A stretch of DNA of 64,000 nucleotides from Micropterix aruncella (lineage: Eukaryota > Arthropoda > Insecta > Lepidoptera > Micropterigidae), in assembly GCA_944548615.1 (NCBI GenBank), contig CALYMY010000057.1, positions 62,001 through 126,000 on the forward strand, written 5' to 3'. Shown here piece after piece: positions 8,942 through 21,465 of the stretch. The position numbers and the translations under genes are program-made. The notes below the pieces were generated by a model. The model searched no databases. It was not told the DNA's origin and saw nothing but the letters and a program-made list of their open reading frames with translations. Position 1 is the stretch's first letter. The number at the start of each line of letters is the position of its first letter.

Positions 8942-10837
8942 GTGAAATTTGGTATAGGCATTCCATTATGATGGCAATTACTAAGTTCCACCATGACATG
9001 GCTGCTGCACCCAGGGTTGGCTCCCGACGAGGGAACTCCTCAACGGTCAACCGTAGAGACGTAAAATTTGGTATAGGCATTCCATTATGATGGCAATTAC
9101 TAAATTCCACCATGACATGGCTGCTGCACCCAGGGTTGTCTCCCGACGAGGGAACTCCTCAACGGTCAACGGTAGAGACGTGAAATTTGGTATAGGCATT
9201 CCATTATGATGGCAATTACTAAGTTCCACCATGACATGGCTGCTGCACCCAGGGTTGGCTCCCGACGAGGGAACTCCTCAACGGCCAACCGTAGAGACGT
9301 GAAATTTGGTATAGGCATTCCATTATGATGGCAATTACTAAGTTCCACCATGACATGGCTGCTGCACCCAGGGTTGGCTCCCGACGAGGGAACTCCTCAA
9401 CGGTCAACCGTAGAGACGTGAAATTTGGTATAGGCATTCCATTATGATGGCAATTACTAAGTTCCACCATGACATGGCTGCTGCACCCAAGGTTGGCTCC
9501 CGACGAGGGAACTCCTCAATGGTCGACCGTAGAGACGTAAAATTTGGTATAGGCATTCCATTATGATGGCAATTACTAAATTCCACCATGACATGGCTGC
9601 TGCACCCAGGGTTGGCTCCCGACGAGGGAACTCCTCAACGGTGAAACGTAGAGACGTGAAATTTGTTATAGGCATTCCATTATAATGGCAATTACTAAGT
9701 TCCACCATGACATGGCTGCTGCACCCAGGGTTGGCTCCCGACGAGGGAACTCCTCAACGGTCAACCGTAGAGACGTGAAATTTGGTATAGGCATTCCATT
9801 ATGAAAACAATTACTAAGTTCCACCATGACATGGCTGCTGCACCCAGGGTTGGCTCCCGACGAGGGAACTCCTCAACGGTCAACCGTAGAGACGTGAAAT
9901 TTGGTATAGGCATTCCATAATGATGGCAATTACTAAGTTCCACCATGACATGGCTGCTGCACCCAGGGTTGGCTCCCGACGAGGGAACTCCTCAACGGTC
10001 AATCGTAGAGACGTGAAATTTGGTATAGGCATTCCATTATGATGGCAATTACTAAGTTCCACCATGACATGGCTGCTGCACCCAGGGTTGGCTCCCGACG
10101 AGGGAACTCCTCAACGGTCAACCGTAGAGACGTGAAATTTGGTATAGGCTTTCCATTATGATGGCAATTACTAAGTTCCGCCATGACATGGCTGCTGCAC
10201 CCAGGGTTGGCTCCCGACGAGGGAACTCCTCAACGGTCAACCGTAGAGACGTGAAATTTGGTATAGGCATTCCATTATGAAAACAATTACTAAGTTCCAC
10301 CATGACATGGCTGCTGCACCCAGGGTTGGCTCCCGACGAGGGAACTCCTCAACGGTCAACCGTAGAGACGTAAAATTTGGTATAGGCATTCCATAATGAT
10401 GGCAATTACTAAGTTCCACCATGACATGGCTGCTGCACCCAGGGTTGGCTCCCGACGAGGGAACTCCTCAACGGTCAACCGTAGAGACGTGAAATTTGGT
10501 ATAGGCTTTCCATTATGATGGCAATTACTAAGTTCCGCCATGACATGGCTGCTGCACCCAGGGTTGGCTCCCGACGAGGGAACTCCTCAACGGTGAAACG
10601 TAGAGACGTGAAATTTGGTATAGGCATTCCATTATAATGGCAATTACTAAGTTCCACCATGACATGGCTGCTGCACCCAGGGTTGGCTCCCGACGAGGGA
10701 ACTCCTCAACGGTGAAACGTAGAGACGTGAAATTTGTTATAGGCATTCCATTTTAATGGCAATTACTAAGTTCCACCATGACATGGCTGCTGCACCCAGG
10801 GTTGGCTCCCGACGAGGGAACTCCTCAACGGTCAACC
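8942..10837 (-). repeat. 119-bp satellite array, minus, 16 monomers (tile 4, alpha)
   Basis: 16x119-8 bp. A mosaic: the first monomers carry the beta-side order (gttgtctcccg, acggccaaccg, aatggtcgaccg, ggtgaaacg). From about 9760 it carries the 17-monomer type order (atgaaaac, ccataatg, a private caatcgtag near 10001, ggctttcc, atgaaaac, ggctttcc, ggtgaaacg twice, ccattttaatgg). A crossover between two different 119(-) arrays explains this. Confidence 0.97.
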
Positions 10838-11441
10838 AAATTTCACGTCTCTACGGTTGACCGTTGAGGAGTTCCCTCGTCGGGAGCCAACCCTGGGTGC
10901 AGCAGCCATGTCATGGTGGAACTTAGTAATTGCCATCATAATGGAATGCCTATACCAAATTTCACGTCTCTACGGTTGATTGTTGAGGAGTTCCCTCGTC
11001 GGGAGCCAGCCCTGGGTGCAGCAGCCATGTCATGGTGGAACTTAGTAATTGCGATCATAATGGAATGCCTATACCAAATTTCACGTCTCTACGGTTGACC
11101 GTTGAGGAGTTCCCTCGTCGGGAGCCAACCCTGGGTGCAGCAGCCATGTCATGGTGGAACTTAGTAATTGCCATCATAATGGAATGCCTATACCAAATTT
11201 CACGTCTCTACGGTTGACCGTTGAGGAGTTCCCTCGTCGGGAGCCAACCCTGGGTGCAGCAGCCATGTCATGGTGGAACTTAGTAATTGCCATCATAATG
11301 TAATGCCTATACCAAATTTCACGTCTCTACGGTTGACCGTTGAGGAGTTCCCTCGTCGGGAGCCAACCCTGGGTGCAGCAGCCATGTCATGGTGGAACTT
11401 AGTAATTGCCATCATAATGGAATGCCTATACCAAATTTCAC
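10838..11441 (+). repeat. 119-bp satellite array, plus, 5 monomers (tile 4, alpha)
   Basis: Alpha subtype b, 604 bp; J1 centre 10838-10854. Confidence 0.97.
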
Positions 11442-11625
11442 CAAATTTCAAATTTGAAAATTCAAATTTCGAACCGACTGTCAGATTTGAAAATTCAAAT
11501 TTCGAACCAACTGTCAAATTTGAAAATTCAAATTTCGAACCAACTGTCAAATTTGAAAATTCAAATTTCGAACCAACTGTCAGATTTGAAAATTATAATT
11601 TCGAACCAATTTGAAATTCGAAATC
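11442..11625 (+). repeat. 33-bp satellite, plus, about 5 units (tile 4, alpha)
   Basis: Same 184 bp as the other alpha tiles, ending in the direct joint to 119(-). Confidence 0.97.
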
Positions 11626-12569
11626 GTGAAATTTGGTATAGGCATTCCATTATGATGGCAATTACTAAGTTCCACCATGACATGGCTGCTGCACCCAGGG
11701 TTGGCTCCCGACGAGGGAACTCCTCAACGGTCAACCGTAGAGACGTAAAATTTGGTATAGGCATTCCATTATGATGGCAATTACTAAATTCCACCATGAC
11801 ATGGCTGCTGCACCCAGGGTTGTCTCCCGACGAGGGAACTCCTCAACGGTCAACGGTAGAGACGTGAAATTTGGTATAGGCATTCCATTATGATGGCAAT
11901 TACTAAGTTCCACCATGACATGGCTGCTGCACCCAGGGTTGGCTCCCGACGAGGGAACTCCTCAACGGTCAACCGTAGAGACGTGAAATTTGGTATAGGC
12001 ATTCCATAATGATGGCAATTACTAAGTTCCACCATGACATGGCTGCTGCACCCAGGGTTGGCTCCCGACGAGGGAACTCCTCAACGGCCAACCGTAGAGA
12101 CGTGAAATTTGGTATAGGCATTCCATTATGATGGCAATTACTAAGTTCCACCATGACATGGCTGCTGCACCCAGGGTTGGCTCCCGACGAGGGAACTCCT
12201 CAACGGTCAACCGTAGAGACGTGAAATTTGGTATAGGCATTCCATTATGATGGCAATTACTAAGTTCCACCATGACATGGCTGCTGCACCCAAGGTTGGC
12301 TCCCGACGAGGGAACTCCTCAATGGTCGACCGTAGAGACGTAAAATTTGGTATATACATTCCATTATGATGGCAATTACTAAATTCCACCATGACATGGC
12401 TGCTGCACCCAGGGTTGGCTCCCGACGAGGGAACTCCTCAACGGTGAAACGTAGAGACGTGAAATTTGTTATAGGCATTCCATTATAATGGCAATTACTA
12501 AGTTCCACCATGACATGGCTGCTGCACCCAGGGTTGGCTCCCGACGAGGGAACTCCTCAACGGTCAACC
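11626..12569 (-). repeat. 119-bp satellite array, minus, 8 monomers (tile 5, beta)
   Basis: 8x119-8 bp. Beta-side order with an extra ccataatg monomer (near 12003) before acggccaaccg, and tatatacattcc near 12350 where other copies have tataggcattcc. Both changes recur in the arrays at 53479 and 58346. Confidence 0.97.
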
Positions 12570-13292
12570 AAATTTCACGTCTCTACGGTTGACCGTTGAG
12601 GAGTTCCCTCCTTGGGAGCCAACCCTGGGTGCAGCAGCCATGTCATGGTGGAACTTAGTAATTGCCATCATAATGGAATGCCTATACCAAATTTCACGTC
12701 TCTACGGTTGACCGTTGAGGAGTTCCCTCGTCGGGAGCCAACCCTGGGTGCAGCAGCCATGTCATGGTGGAACTTAGTAATTGCCATCATAATGGAATGC
12801 CTATACCAAATTTCACGTCTCTACGGTTGACCGTTGAGGAGTTCTCTCGTCGGGAGCCAGCCCTGGGTGCAGCAGCCATGTCATGGTGGAACTTAGTAAT
12901 TGCGATCATAATGGAATGCCTATACCAAATTTCACGTCTCTACGGTTGACCGTTGAGGAGTTCCCTCGTCGGGAGCCAACCCTGGGTGCAGCAGCCATGT
13001 CATGGTGGAACTTAGTAATTGCCATCATAATGGAATGCCTATACCAAATTTCACGTCTCTACGGTTGACCGTTGAGGAGTTCCCTCGTCGGGAGCCAACC
13101 CTGGGTGCAGCAGCCATGTCATGGTGGAACTTAGTAATTGCCATCATAATGTAATGCCTATAATAAATTTCACGTCTCTACGGTTGACCGTTGAGGAGTT
13201 CCCTCGTCGGGAGCCAACCCTGGGTGCAGCAGCCATGTCATGGTGGAACTTAGTAATTGCCATCATAATGGAATGCCTATACCAAATTTCAC
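12570..13292 (+). repeat. 119-bp satellite array, plus, 6 monomers (tile 5, beta)
   Basis: Beta subtype 2, defined by gttctctcg near 12841 and ctataataaattt near 13158. Tiles 5, 7, 18 and 20 share both; tiles 2, 11 and 15 have neither. Confidence 0.97.
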
Positions 13293-14530
13293 CAAATTTC
13301 AAATTTGAAAATTCAAATTTCGAACCGACTGTCAGATTTGAAAATTCAAATTTCGAACCAACTGTCAAATTTGAAAATTCAAATTTCGAACCAACTGTCA
13401 AATTTGAAAATTCAAATTTCGAACCAACTATCAAATTTGAAAATTAAAATTTCGAACCAACTGTCAGATTTGAAAATTCAAATTTCGAACCGACTGTCAG
13501 ATTTGAAAATTCAAATTTCGAACCAACTGTCAAATTTGAAAATTCAAATTTCGAAACAACTGTCAGATTTGAAAATTAAAATTTCGAACCAACTGTCAAA
13601 TTTGAAAATTCAAATTTCGAACCGACTGTCAGATTTGAAAATTCAAATTTCGAACCAACTGTCAAATTTGAAAATTCAAATTTCGAACCATCTGTCAAAT
13701 TTGAAAATTCAAATTTCGAACCAACTGTCAGATTTGAAAATTCAAATTTCGAACCAACTGTCAAATTTGAAAATTCAAATTTCGAACCAACTGTCAGATT
13801 TGAAAATTCAAATATCGAACCAACTGTCAAATTTGAAAATTCAAATTTCGAACCAACTGTCAGATTTTAAAAGTCAAATTTCGAACCAACTGTCAAATTT
13901 GAAAATTCAAATTTCGAACCAACTGTCAAATTTGAAAATTCAAATTTCGAACCAACTGTCAGATTTGAAAATTCAAATTTCGAACCAACTGTCAGATTTG
14001 AAAATTTGAATTTCGAACCAACTGTCAGATTAGAAAATTCAAATTTCGAACCAACTGTCAGATTTGAAAATTCAAATTTCGAACCAACTGTCAGATTTGA
14101 AAATTCAAATTTCGAACCAACTGTCAAATTTGAAAATTCAAATTTCGAACCAACTGTCAGATTTGAAAATTCAAATTTCGAACTAACTGTCAAATTTGAA
14201 AATTCAAATTTCGAACCAACTGTCAGATTTGAAAATTCAAATTTCGAACCAAGTGTCAAATTTGAAAATTCGAAATTTCGAAACCAACTGTCACATTTGA
14301 AAATTAAAATTTCGAACCAACTGTCAGATTTGAAAATTCAAATTTCGAACCAACTGTCAGATTTGAAAATTCTAATTTCGAACCAACTGTCAGATTTGAA
14401 AATTGAAATTTCGAACCAACTGTCAGATTTGAAAATTCGAATTTCGAACCAACTGTCAGATTTGAAAATTCAAATTTCGAACCAACTGTCAAATTTGAAA
14501 ATTCTAATTTCGAACCAACTGTCAGATTTG
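13293..14530 (+). repeat. 33-bp satellite, plus, about 37 units (tile 5, beta)
   Basis: Same 1238 bp and variant order as 4671-5908. Subtype-2 changes are ccaactatcaaat near 13426 and an additional aattaaaatttcg near 13443. A private attctaatttcg lies near 14502. Confidence 0.97.
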
Positions 14531-14760
14531 TTCGAAATTTGAATTTTCAAATCTGACAGTTGGTTCGAAATTTGAATTTTCAAATCTGACAGTTGGTTCG
14601 AAATTCAAATTTTTAAATCTGACAGTTGGTTCGAAATTTGAATTTTCAAATCTGACAGTTGGTTCGAAATTTGAATTTTCAAATTTGACAGTTGGTTCGA
14701 AATTTGAATTTACAAATATGACAGTCGGTTCGAAATTTGAATTTTCAAATTTGGCATTTG
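14531..14760 (-). repeat. 33-bp satellite, minus, about 7 units (tile 5, beta)
   Basis: As 5909-6138, but the boundary reads tttggcatttggtg where subtype 1 has tttgacatttggtg. J2 centre 14531-14547. Confidence 0.97.
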
Positions 14761-16418
14761 GTGAAATTTGGTATAGGCATTCAATTATGATGGCAATTAC
14801 TAAGTTCCACCATGACATGGCTGCTGCACCCAGGGTTGGCTCCCGACGAGGGAACTCCTCAACGGTCAACCGTAGAGACGTGAAATTTGGTATAGGCATT
14901 CCATTATGATGGCAATTACTAAGTTCCACCATGACATGGCTGCTGCACCCAGGGTTGGCTCCCGACGAGGGAACTCCTCAACGGTCAACCGTATAGACGT
15001 GAAATTTGGTATAGGCATTCCATTATGATGGCAATTACTAAGTTCCACCATGACATGGCTGCTGCACCCAGGGTTGGCTCCCGACGAGGGAAAAACTCAA
15101 CGGTCAACCGTAGATACGTGAAATTTGGTATAGGCATTCCATTATGATGGCAATTACTAAGTTCCACCATGACATGGCTGCTGCACCCAGGGTTGGCTCC
15201 CGACGAGGGAACTCCTTAACGGTCAACCGTAGAGACGTGAAATTTGGTATAGGCATTCCATTATGATGGCAATTACTAAGTTCCACCATGACATGGCTGC
15301 TGCACCCAGGGTTGGCTCCCGACGAGGGAACTCCTCAACGGTCAACCGTAGAGACGTGAAATTTGGTATAGGCATTCCATTATGAAAACAATTACTAAGT
15401 TCCACCATGACATGGCTGCTGCACCCAGGGTTGGCTCCCGACGAGGGAACTCCTCAACGGTCAACCGTAGAGACGTGAAATTTGGTATAGGCATTCCATA
15501 ATGATGGCAATTACTAAGTTCCACCATGACATGGCTGCTGCACCCAGGGTTGGCTCCCGACGAGGGAACTCCTCAACGGTCAACCGTAGAGACGTGAAAT
15601 TTGGTATAGGCATTCCATTATGATGGCAATTACTAAGTTCCACCATGACATGGCTGCTGCACCCAGGGTTGGCTCCCGACGAGGGAACTCCTCAACGGTC
15701 AACCGTAGAGACGTGAAATTTGGTATAGGCTTTCCATTATGATGGCAATTACTAAGTTCCGCCATGACATGGCTGCTGCACCCAGGGTTGGCTCCCGACG
15801 AGGGAACTCCTCAACGGTCAACCGTAGAGACGTGAAATTTGGTATAGGCATTCCATTATGAAAACAATTACTAAGTTCCACCATGACATGGCTGCTGCAC
15901 CCAGGGTTGGCTCCCGACGAGGGAACTCCTCAACGGTCAACCGTAGAGACGTAAAATTTGGTATAGGCATTCCATAATGATGGCAATTACTAAGTTCCAC
16001 CATGACATGGCTGCTGCACCCAGGGTTGGCTCCCGACGAGGGAACTCCTCAACGGTCAACCGTAGAGACGTGAAATTTGGTATAGGCTTTCCATTATGAT
16101 GGCAATTACTAAGTTCCGCCATGACATGGCTGCTGCACCCAGGGTTGGCTCCCGACGAGGGAACTCCTCAACGGTCAACCGTAGAGACGTAAAATTTGGT
16201 ATAGGCATTCCATTATGATGGCAATTACTAAATTCCACCATGACATGGCTGCTGCACCCAGGGTTGGCTCCCGACGACGGAACTCCCCAACGGTGAAACG
16301 TAGAGACGTGAAATTTGGTATAGGCATTCCATTATAATGGCAATTACTAAGTTCCACCATGACATGGCTGCTGCACCCAGGGTTGGCTCCCGACGAGGGA
16401 ACTCCTCAACGGTCAACC
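14761..16418 (-). repeat. 119-bp satellite array, minus, 14 monomers (tile 6, gamma)
   Basis: 14x119-8 bp. Starts with ttcaattatg, then gtatagacg (near 14991), a single gggaaaaactc monomer, atgaaaac twice and ggctttcc twice. The end differs from alpha arrays: the penultimate monomer boundary has gacgacggaactccccaac (near 16271). Confidence 0.97.
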
Positions 16419-17019
16419 AAATTTCACGTCTCTACGGTTGACCGTTGAGGAGTTCCCTCCTTGGGAGCCAACCCTGGGTGCAGCAGCCATGTCATGGTGG
16501 AACTTAGTAATTGCCATCATAATGTAATGCCTATACCAAATTTCACGTCTCTACGGTTGACCGTTGAGGAGTTCCCTCGTCGGGAGCCAACCCTGGGTGC
16601 AGCAGCCATGTCATGGTGGAACTTAGTAATTGCCATCATAATGGAATGCCTATACCAAATTTCACGTCTCTACGATTGACCGTTGAGGAGTTTCCTCGTC
16701 GGGAGCCAACCCTGGGTGCAGCAGCCATGTCATGGCGGAACTTAGTAATTGCCATCATAATGGAATGCCTATACCAAATTTCACGTCTCTACGGTTGACC
16801 GTTGAGGAGTTCCCTCGTCGGGAGCCAACCCTGGGTGCAGCAGCCATGTCATGGTGGAACTTAGTAATTGCCATCATAATGTAATGCCTATACCAAATTT
16901 CACGTCTCTACGGTTGACCGTTGAGGAGTTCCCTCGTCGGGAGCCAACCCTGGGTGCAGCAGCCATGTCATGGTGGAACTTAGTAATTGCCATCATAATG
17001 GAATGCCTATACCAAATTT
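16419..17019 (+). repeat. 119-bp satellite array, plus, 5 monomers (tile 6, gamma)
   Basis: Gamma markers: cctccttggg in the first monomer, ataatgtaatg in the first and fifth, tacgattgacc near 16671, gagtttcctc near 16688, catggcgg near 16732. It runs into the 33-mer without the duplicated ccaaatttcac seen in alpha and beta, so the boundary is shorter by a few bases. Confidence 0.97.
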
Positions 17020-17555
17020 CAAATTTGAAAATTCAAATTTCGAACCGACTGTCAGATTTGAAAATTCAAATTTCGAACCAACTGTCAAATTTGAAAATTC
17101 AAATTTCGAACCAACTGTCAAATTTGAAAATTCAAATTTCGAACCAACTGTCAAATTTGAAAATTCAAATTTCGAACCAACTGTCAGATTTGAAAATTCA
17201 AATTTCGAACCGACTGTCAGATTTGAAAATTCAAATTTCGAACCAACTGTCAAATTTGAAAATTCAAATTTCGAAACAACTATCAGATTTGAAAATTAAA
17301 ATTTCGAACCAACTGTCAAATTTGAAAATTCAAATTTCGAACCGACTGTCAGATTTGAAAATTCAAATTTCGAACCAACTGTCAAATTTGAAAATTCAAA
17401 TTTCGAACCATCTGTCAAATTTGAAAATTCAAATTTCGAACCAACTGTCAGATTTGAAAATTCAAATTTCGAACCAACTGTCAGATTTGAAAATTCAAAT
17501 TTCGAACCAACTGTCAAATTTGAAAATTCAAATTTCGAACCAACTGTCAGATTTG
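17020..17555 (+). repeat. 33-bp satellite, plus, about 16 units (tile 6, gamma)
   Basis: Follows the beta 33(+) variant order through gaaccatctgtc and two further units, then goes directly to J2. Measured from the shared caaatttg start it is 695 bp shorter than beta. That is 21 units plus the two extra bases of the odd beta unit. Confidence 0.96.
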
Positions 17556-18568
17556 TTCGAAATTTGAATTTTCAAATCTGACAGTTGGTTCGAAATTTGA
17601 ATTTTCAAATTTGACAGTTGGTGCAAAACTTGAATTATCAAATGTGACAGTTCGAAATTTGAATTTTCAAATATGACAGTAAGCGCGAAATTTGAAATAT
17701 CTAATTTGACAGTTAGCGCGAAATCTGAATTTTCAAATCAGACAGTTGGTTCGAAATTTGAATTTTCAAATCTGACAGTTGGTTCGAAATTTGAATTTTC
17801 AAATCTGACAGTTGGTTCGAAATTTGAATTTTCAAATCTGACAGTTGGTTCGAAATTTGAATTTTCAAATCTGACAGTTCGAAATTTGATTTTTAAATTT
17901 GACAGTAAGCGCGAAATTTGAAATATCTAATTTGACAGTTAGCGCGAAATCTGAATTTTCAAATCTGACAGTTGGTTCGAAATTTGAATTTTCAAATCTG
18001 ACAGTTGGTTCGAAATTTGAATTTTCAAATTTGACAGTTGGTTCGAAATTTGAATTTTCAAATCTGACAGTTGGTTCGAAATTTGAATTTCCAAATTTGA
18101 CAGTTGTTTCGAAATTTGAATTTTCAAATCTGAAAGTTGGTTCAAAATTTGAATTTTGAAATTTGACAGTTGGTTAGAAATTTGAATTTTCAAATCTGAC
18201 AGTTGGTTCGAAATTTGAATTTTCAAATTTGACAGTTGGTTCGAAAGTTGAATTTTCAAATTTGACAGTTGGTTCGTAATTTGAATTTTCAAATCTGACA
18301 GTTGGTTCGAAATTTGAATTTTCAAATTTGACAGTTGGTCCGAAATTTGTATTTTCAAATCTGACAGTTGGTTCGAAATTTGAATTTTCAAATTTGACAG
18401 TTGGTTCGAAATTCGAGTTTTCAAATTTGACAGTTGGTTCGAAATTTGAATTTTCAAATCTGACAGTTGGTTCGAAATTTGAATTTTTAAATTTGACAGT
18501 TGGTTCGAAAGTTGAATTTTCAAATTTGACAGTTGGTTCGAAATTTGAATTTTCAAATTTGACATTTG
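17556..18568 (-). repeat. 33-bp satellite, minus, about 31 units with a divergent GCGC subfamily (tile 6, gamma)
   Basis: J2 centre 17556-17572. Near 17621 a unit reads ggtgcaaaacttg. At 17645 and 17873 units lack ggtt (29 and 28 nt long). At 17681-17720 and 17907-17946 paired units carry aagcgcgaaa and gttagcgcg. This sub-block is repeated 226 bp apart. Later units include gaaagttgg, ttggttagaaa and ggtccgaaatttg. A private gtattttc lies near 18349. Confidence 0.95.
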
Positions 18569-19274
18569 GTGAAATTTGGTATAGGCATTCCATTATGATG
18601 GCAATTACTAAGTTCCACCAAGACATGGCTGCTGCACCCAGGGTTGGCTCCCGACGAGGGAACTCCTCAACGGTCAACCGTAGAGACGTGAAATTTGGTA
18701 TAGGCATTCCATTATGATGGCAATTACTAAGTTCCACCATGACATGGCTGCTGCACCCAGGGTTGGCTCCCGACGAGGGAACTCCTCAACGGTCAACCGT
18801 AGAGACGTGAAATTTGGTATAGGCATTCGATTATGATGGCAATTACTAAGTTCCACCATGACATGGCTGCTGCACCCAGGGTTGGCTCCCGACGAGGGAA
18901 AAACTCAACGGTCAACCGTAGAGACGTGAAATTTGGTATAGGCATTCCATTATGATGGCAATTACTAAGTTCCACCATGACATGGCTGCTGCACCCAGGG
19001 TTGGCTCCCGACGAGGGAACTCCTTAACGGTCAACCGTAGAGACGTGAAATTTGGAATAGGCATTCCATTATGATGGCAATTACTAAGTTCCACCATGAC
19101 ATGGCTGCTGCACCCAGGGTTGGCTCCCGACGAGGGAACTCCTCAACGGTCAACCGTAGAGACGTGAAATTTGTTATAGGCATTCCATTATAATGGCAAT
19201 TACTAAGTTCCACCATGACATGGCTGCTGCACCCAGGGTTGGCTCCCGACGAGGGAACTCCTCAACGGTCAACC
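18569..19274 (-). repeat. 119-bp satellite array, minus, 6 monomers (tile 7, beta)
   Basis: The shortest 119(-) array in the window, 6x119-8 bp. The first monomer has ccaagacatgg (18618), which breaks the usual dyad and marks every 119(-) array that follows a gamma 33(-) arm. Others: attcgattatg near 18827, one gggaaaaactc, tttggaatagg near 19051, and a final ccattataatgg. Confidence 0.97.
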
Positions 19275-19997
19275 AAATTTCACGTCTCTACGGTTGACCG
19301 TTGAGGAGTTCCCTCCTTGGGAGCCAACCCTGGGTGCAGCAGCCATGTCATGGTGGAACTTAGTAATTGCCATCATAATGGAATGCCTATACCAAATTTC
19401 ACGTCTCTACGGTTGACCGTTGAGGAGTTCCCTCGTCGGGAGCCAACCCTGGGTGCAGCAGCCATGTCATGGTGGAACTTAGTAATTGCCATCATAATGG
19501 AATGCCTATACCAAATTTCATGTCTCTACGGTTGACCGTTGAGGAGTTCTCTCGTCGGGAGCCAGCCCTGGGTGCAGCAGCCATGTCATGGTGGAACTTA
19601 GTAATTGCGATCATAATGGAATGCCTATACCAAATTTCACGTCTCTACGGTTGACCGTTGAGGAGTTCCCTCGTCGGGAGCCAACCCTGGGTGCAGCAGC
19701 CATGTCATGGTGGAACTTAGTAATTGCCATCATAATGGAATGCCTATACCAAATTTCACGTCTCTACGGTTGACCGTTGAGGAGTTCCCTCGTCGGGAGC
19801 CAACCCTGGGTGCAGCAGCCATGTCATGGTGGAACTTAGTAATTGCCATCATAATGTAATGCCTATAATAAATTTCACGTCTCTACGGTTGACCGTTGAG
19901 GAGTTCCCTCGTCGGGAGCCAACCCTGGGTGCAGCAGCCATGTCATGGTGGAACTTAGTAATTGCCATCATAATGGAATGCCTATACCAAATTTCAC
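19275..19997 (+). repeat. 119-bp satellite array, plus, 6 monomers (tile 7, beta)
   Basis: Beta subtype 2 with two private changes: aaatttcatgtctc near 19514 and ccaaatttcatgtc context giving a changed dyad flank. J1 centre 19275-19291. Confidence 0.96.
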
Positions 19998-21235
19998 CAA
20001 ATTTCAAATTTGAAAATTCAAATTTCGAACCGACTGTCAGATTTGAAAATTCAAATTTCGAACCAACTGTCAAATTTGAAAATTCAAATTTCGAACCAAC
20101 TGTCAAATTTGAAAATTCAAATTTCGAACCAACTGTCAAATTTGAAAATTAAAATTTCGAACCAACTGTCAGATTTGAAAATTCAAATTTCGAACCGACT
20201 GTCAGATTTGAAAATTCAAATTTCGAACCAACTGTCAAATTTGAAAATTCAAATTTCGAAACAACTGTCAGATTTGAAAATTAAAATTTCGAACCAACTG
20301 TCAAATTTGAAAATTCAAATTTCGAACCGACTGTCAGATTTGAAAATTCAAATTTCGAACCAACTGTCAAATTTGAAAATTCAAATTTCGAACCATCTGT
20401 CAAATTTGAAAATTCAAATTTCGAACCAACTGTCAGATTTGAAAATTCAAATTTCGAACCAACTGTCAAATTTGAAAATTCAAATTTCGAACCAACTGTC
20501 AGATTTGAAAATTCAAATATCGAACCAACTGTCAAATTTGAAAATTCAAATTTCGAACCAACTGTCAGATTTTAAAAGTCAAATTTCGAACCAACTGTCA
20601 AATTTGAAAATTCAAATTTCGAACCAACTGTCAAATTTGAAAATTCAAATTTCGAACCAACTGTCAGATTTGAAAATTCAAATTTCGAACCAACTGTCAG
20701 ATTTGAAAATTTGAATTTCGAACCAACTGTCAGATTAGAAAATTCAAATTTCGAACCAACTGTCAGATTTGAAAATTCAAATTTCGAACCAACTGTCAGA
20801 TTTGAAAATTCAAATTTCGAACCAACTGTCAAATTTGAAAATTCAAATTTCGAACCAACTGTCAGATTTGAAAATTCAAATTTCGAACTAACTGTCAAAT
20901 TTGAAAATTCAAATTTCGAACCAACTGTCAGATTTGAAAATTCAAATTTCGAACCAAGTGTCAAATTTGAAAATTCGAAATTTCGAAACCAACTGTCACA
21001 TTTGAAAATTAAAATTTCGAACCAACTGTCAGATTTGAAAATTCAAATTTCGAACCAACTGTCAGATTTGAAAATTCTAATTTCGAACCAACGGTCAGAT
21101 TTGAAAATTGAAATTTCGAACCAACTGTCAGATTTGAAAATTCGAATTTCGAACCAACTGTCAGATTTGAAAATTCAAATTTCGAACCAACTGTCAAATT
21201 TGAAAATTCAAATTTCGAACCAACTGTCAGATTTG
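19998..21235 (+). repeat. 33-bp satellite, plus, about 37 units (tile 7, beta)
   Basis: 1238 bp, beta variant order. It lacks the ccaactatc change of tiles 5, 18 and 20 and has a private ccaacggtcag near 21090. Confidence 0.97.
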
Positions 21236-21465
21236 TTCGAAATTTGAATTTTCAAATCTGACAGTTGGTTCGAAATTTGAATTTTCAAATCTGACAGTTG
21301 GTTCGAAATTCAAATTTTTAAATCTGACAGTTGGTTCGAAATTTGAATTTTCAAATCTGACAGTTGGTTCGAAATTTGAATTTTCAAATTTGACAGTTGG
21401 TTCGAAATTTGAATTTACAAATATGACAGTCGGTTCGAAATTTGAATTTTCAAATTTGGCATTTG
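21236..21465 (-). repeat. 33-bp satellite, minus, about 7 units (tile 7, beta)
   Basis: Matches 14531-14760 at offset 6705, including tttggcatttggtg. Confidence 0.97.

Larger units (their letters stand above)
105..11968. repeat. Large segmental duplicate, copy 1 (partner 29105-40968, offset 29,000)
   Basis: Every tile boundary and marker from about 105 to 11968 recurs exactly 29,000 bases later (tiles 1-5 against tiles 10-14). The left limit is ttcaattatg against ttccattatg (104/29104). The right limit is acggtcaacc against acggccaacc (11969/40969). The only internal difference noticed is 5511 g against 34511 a. Confidence 0.93.
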
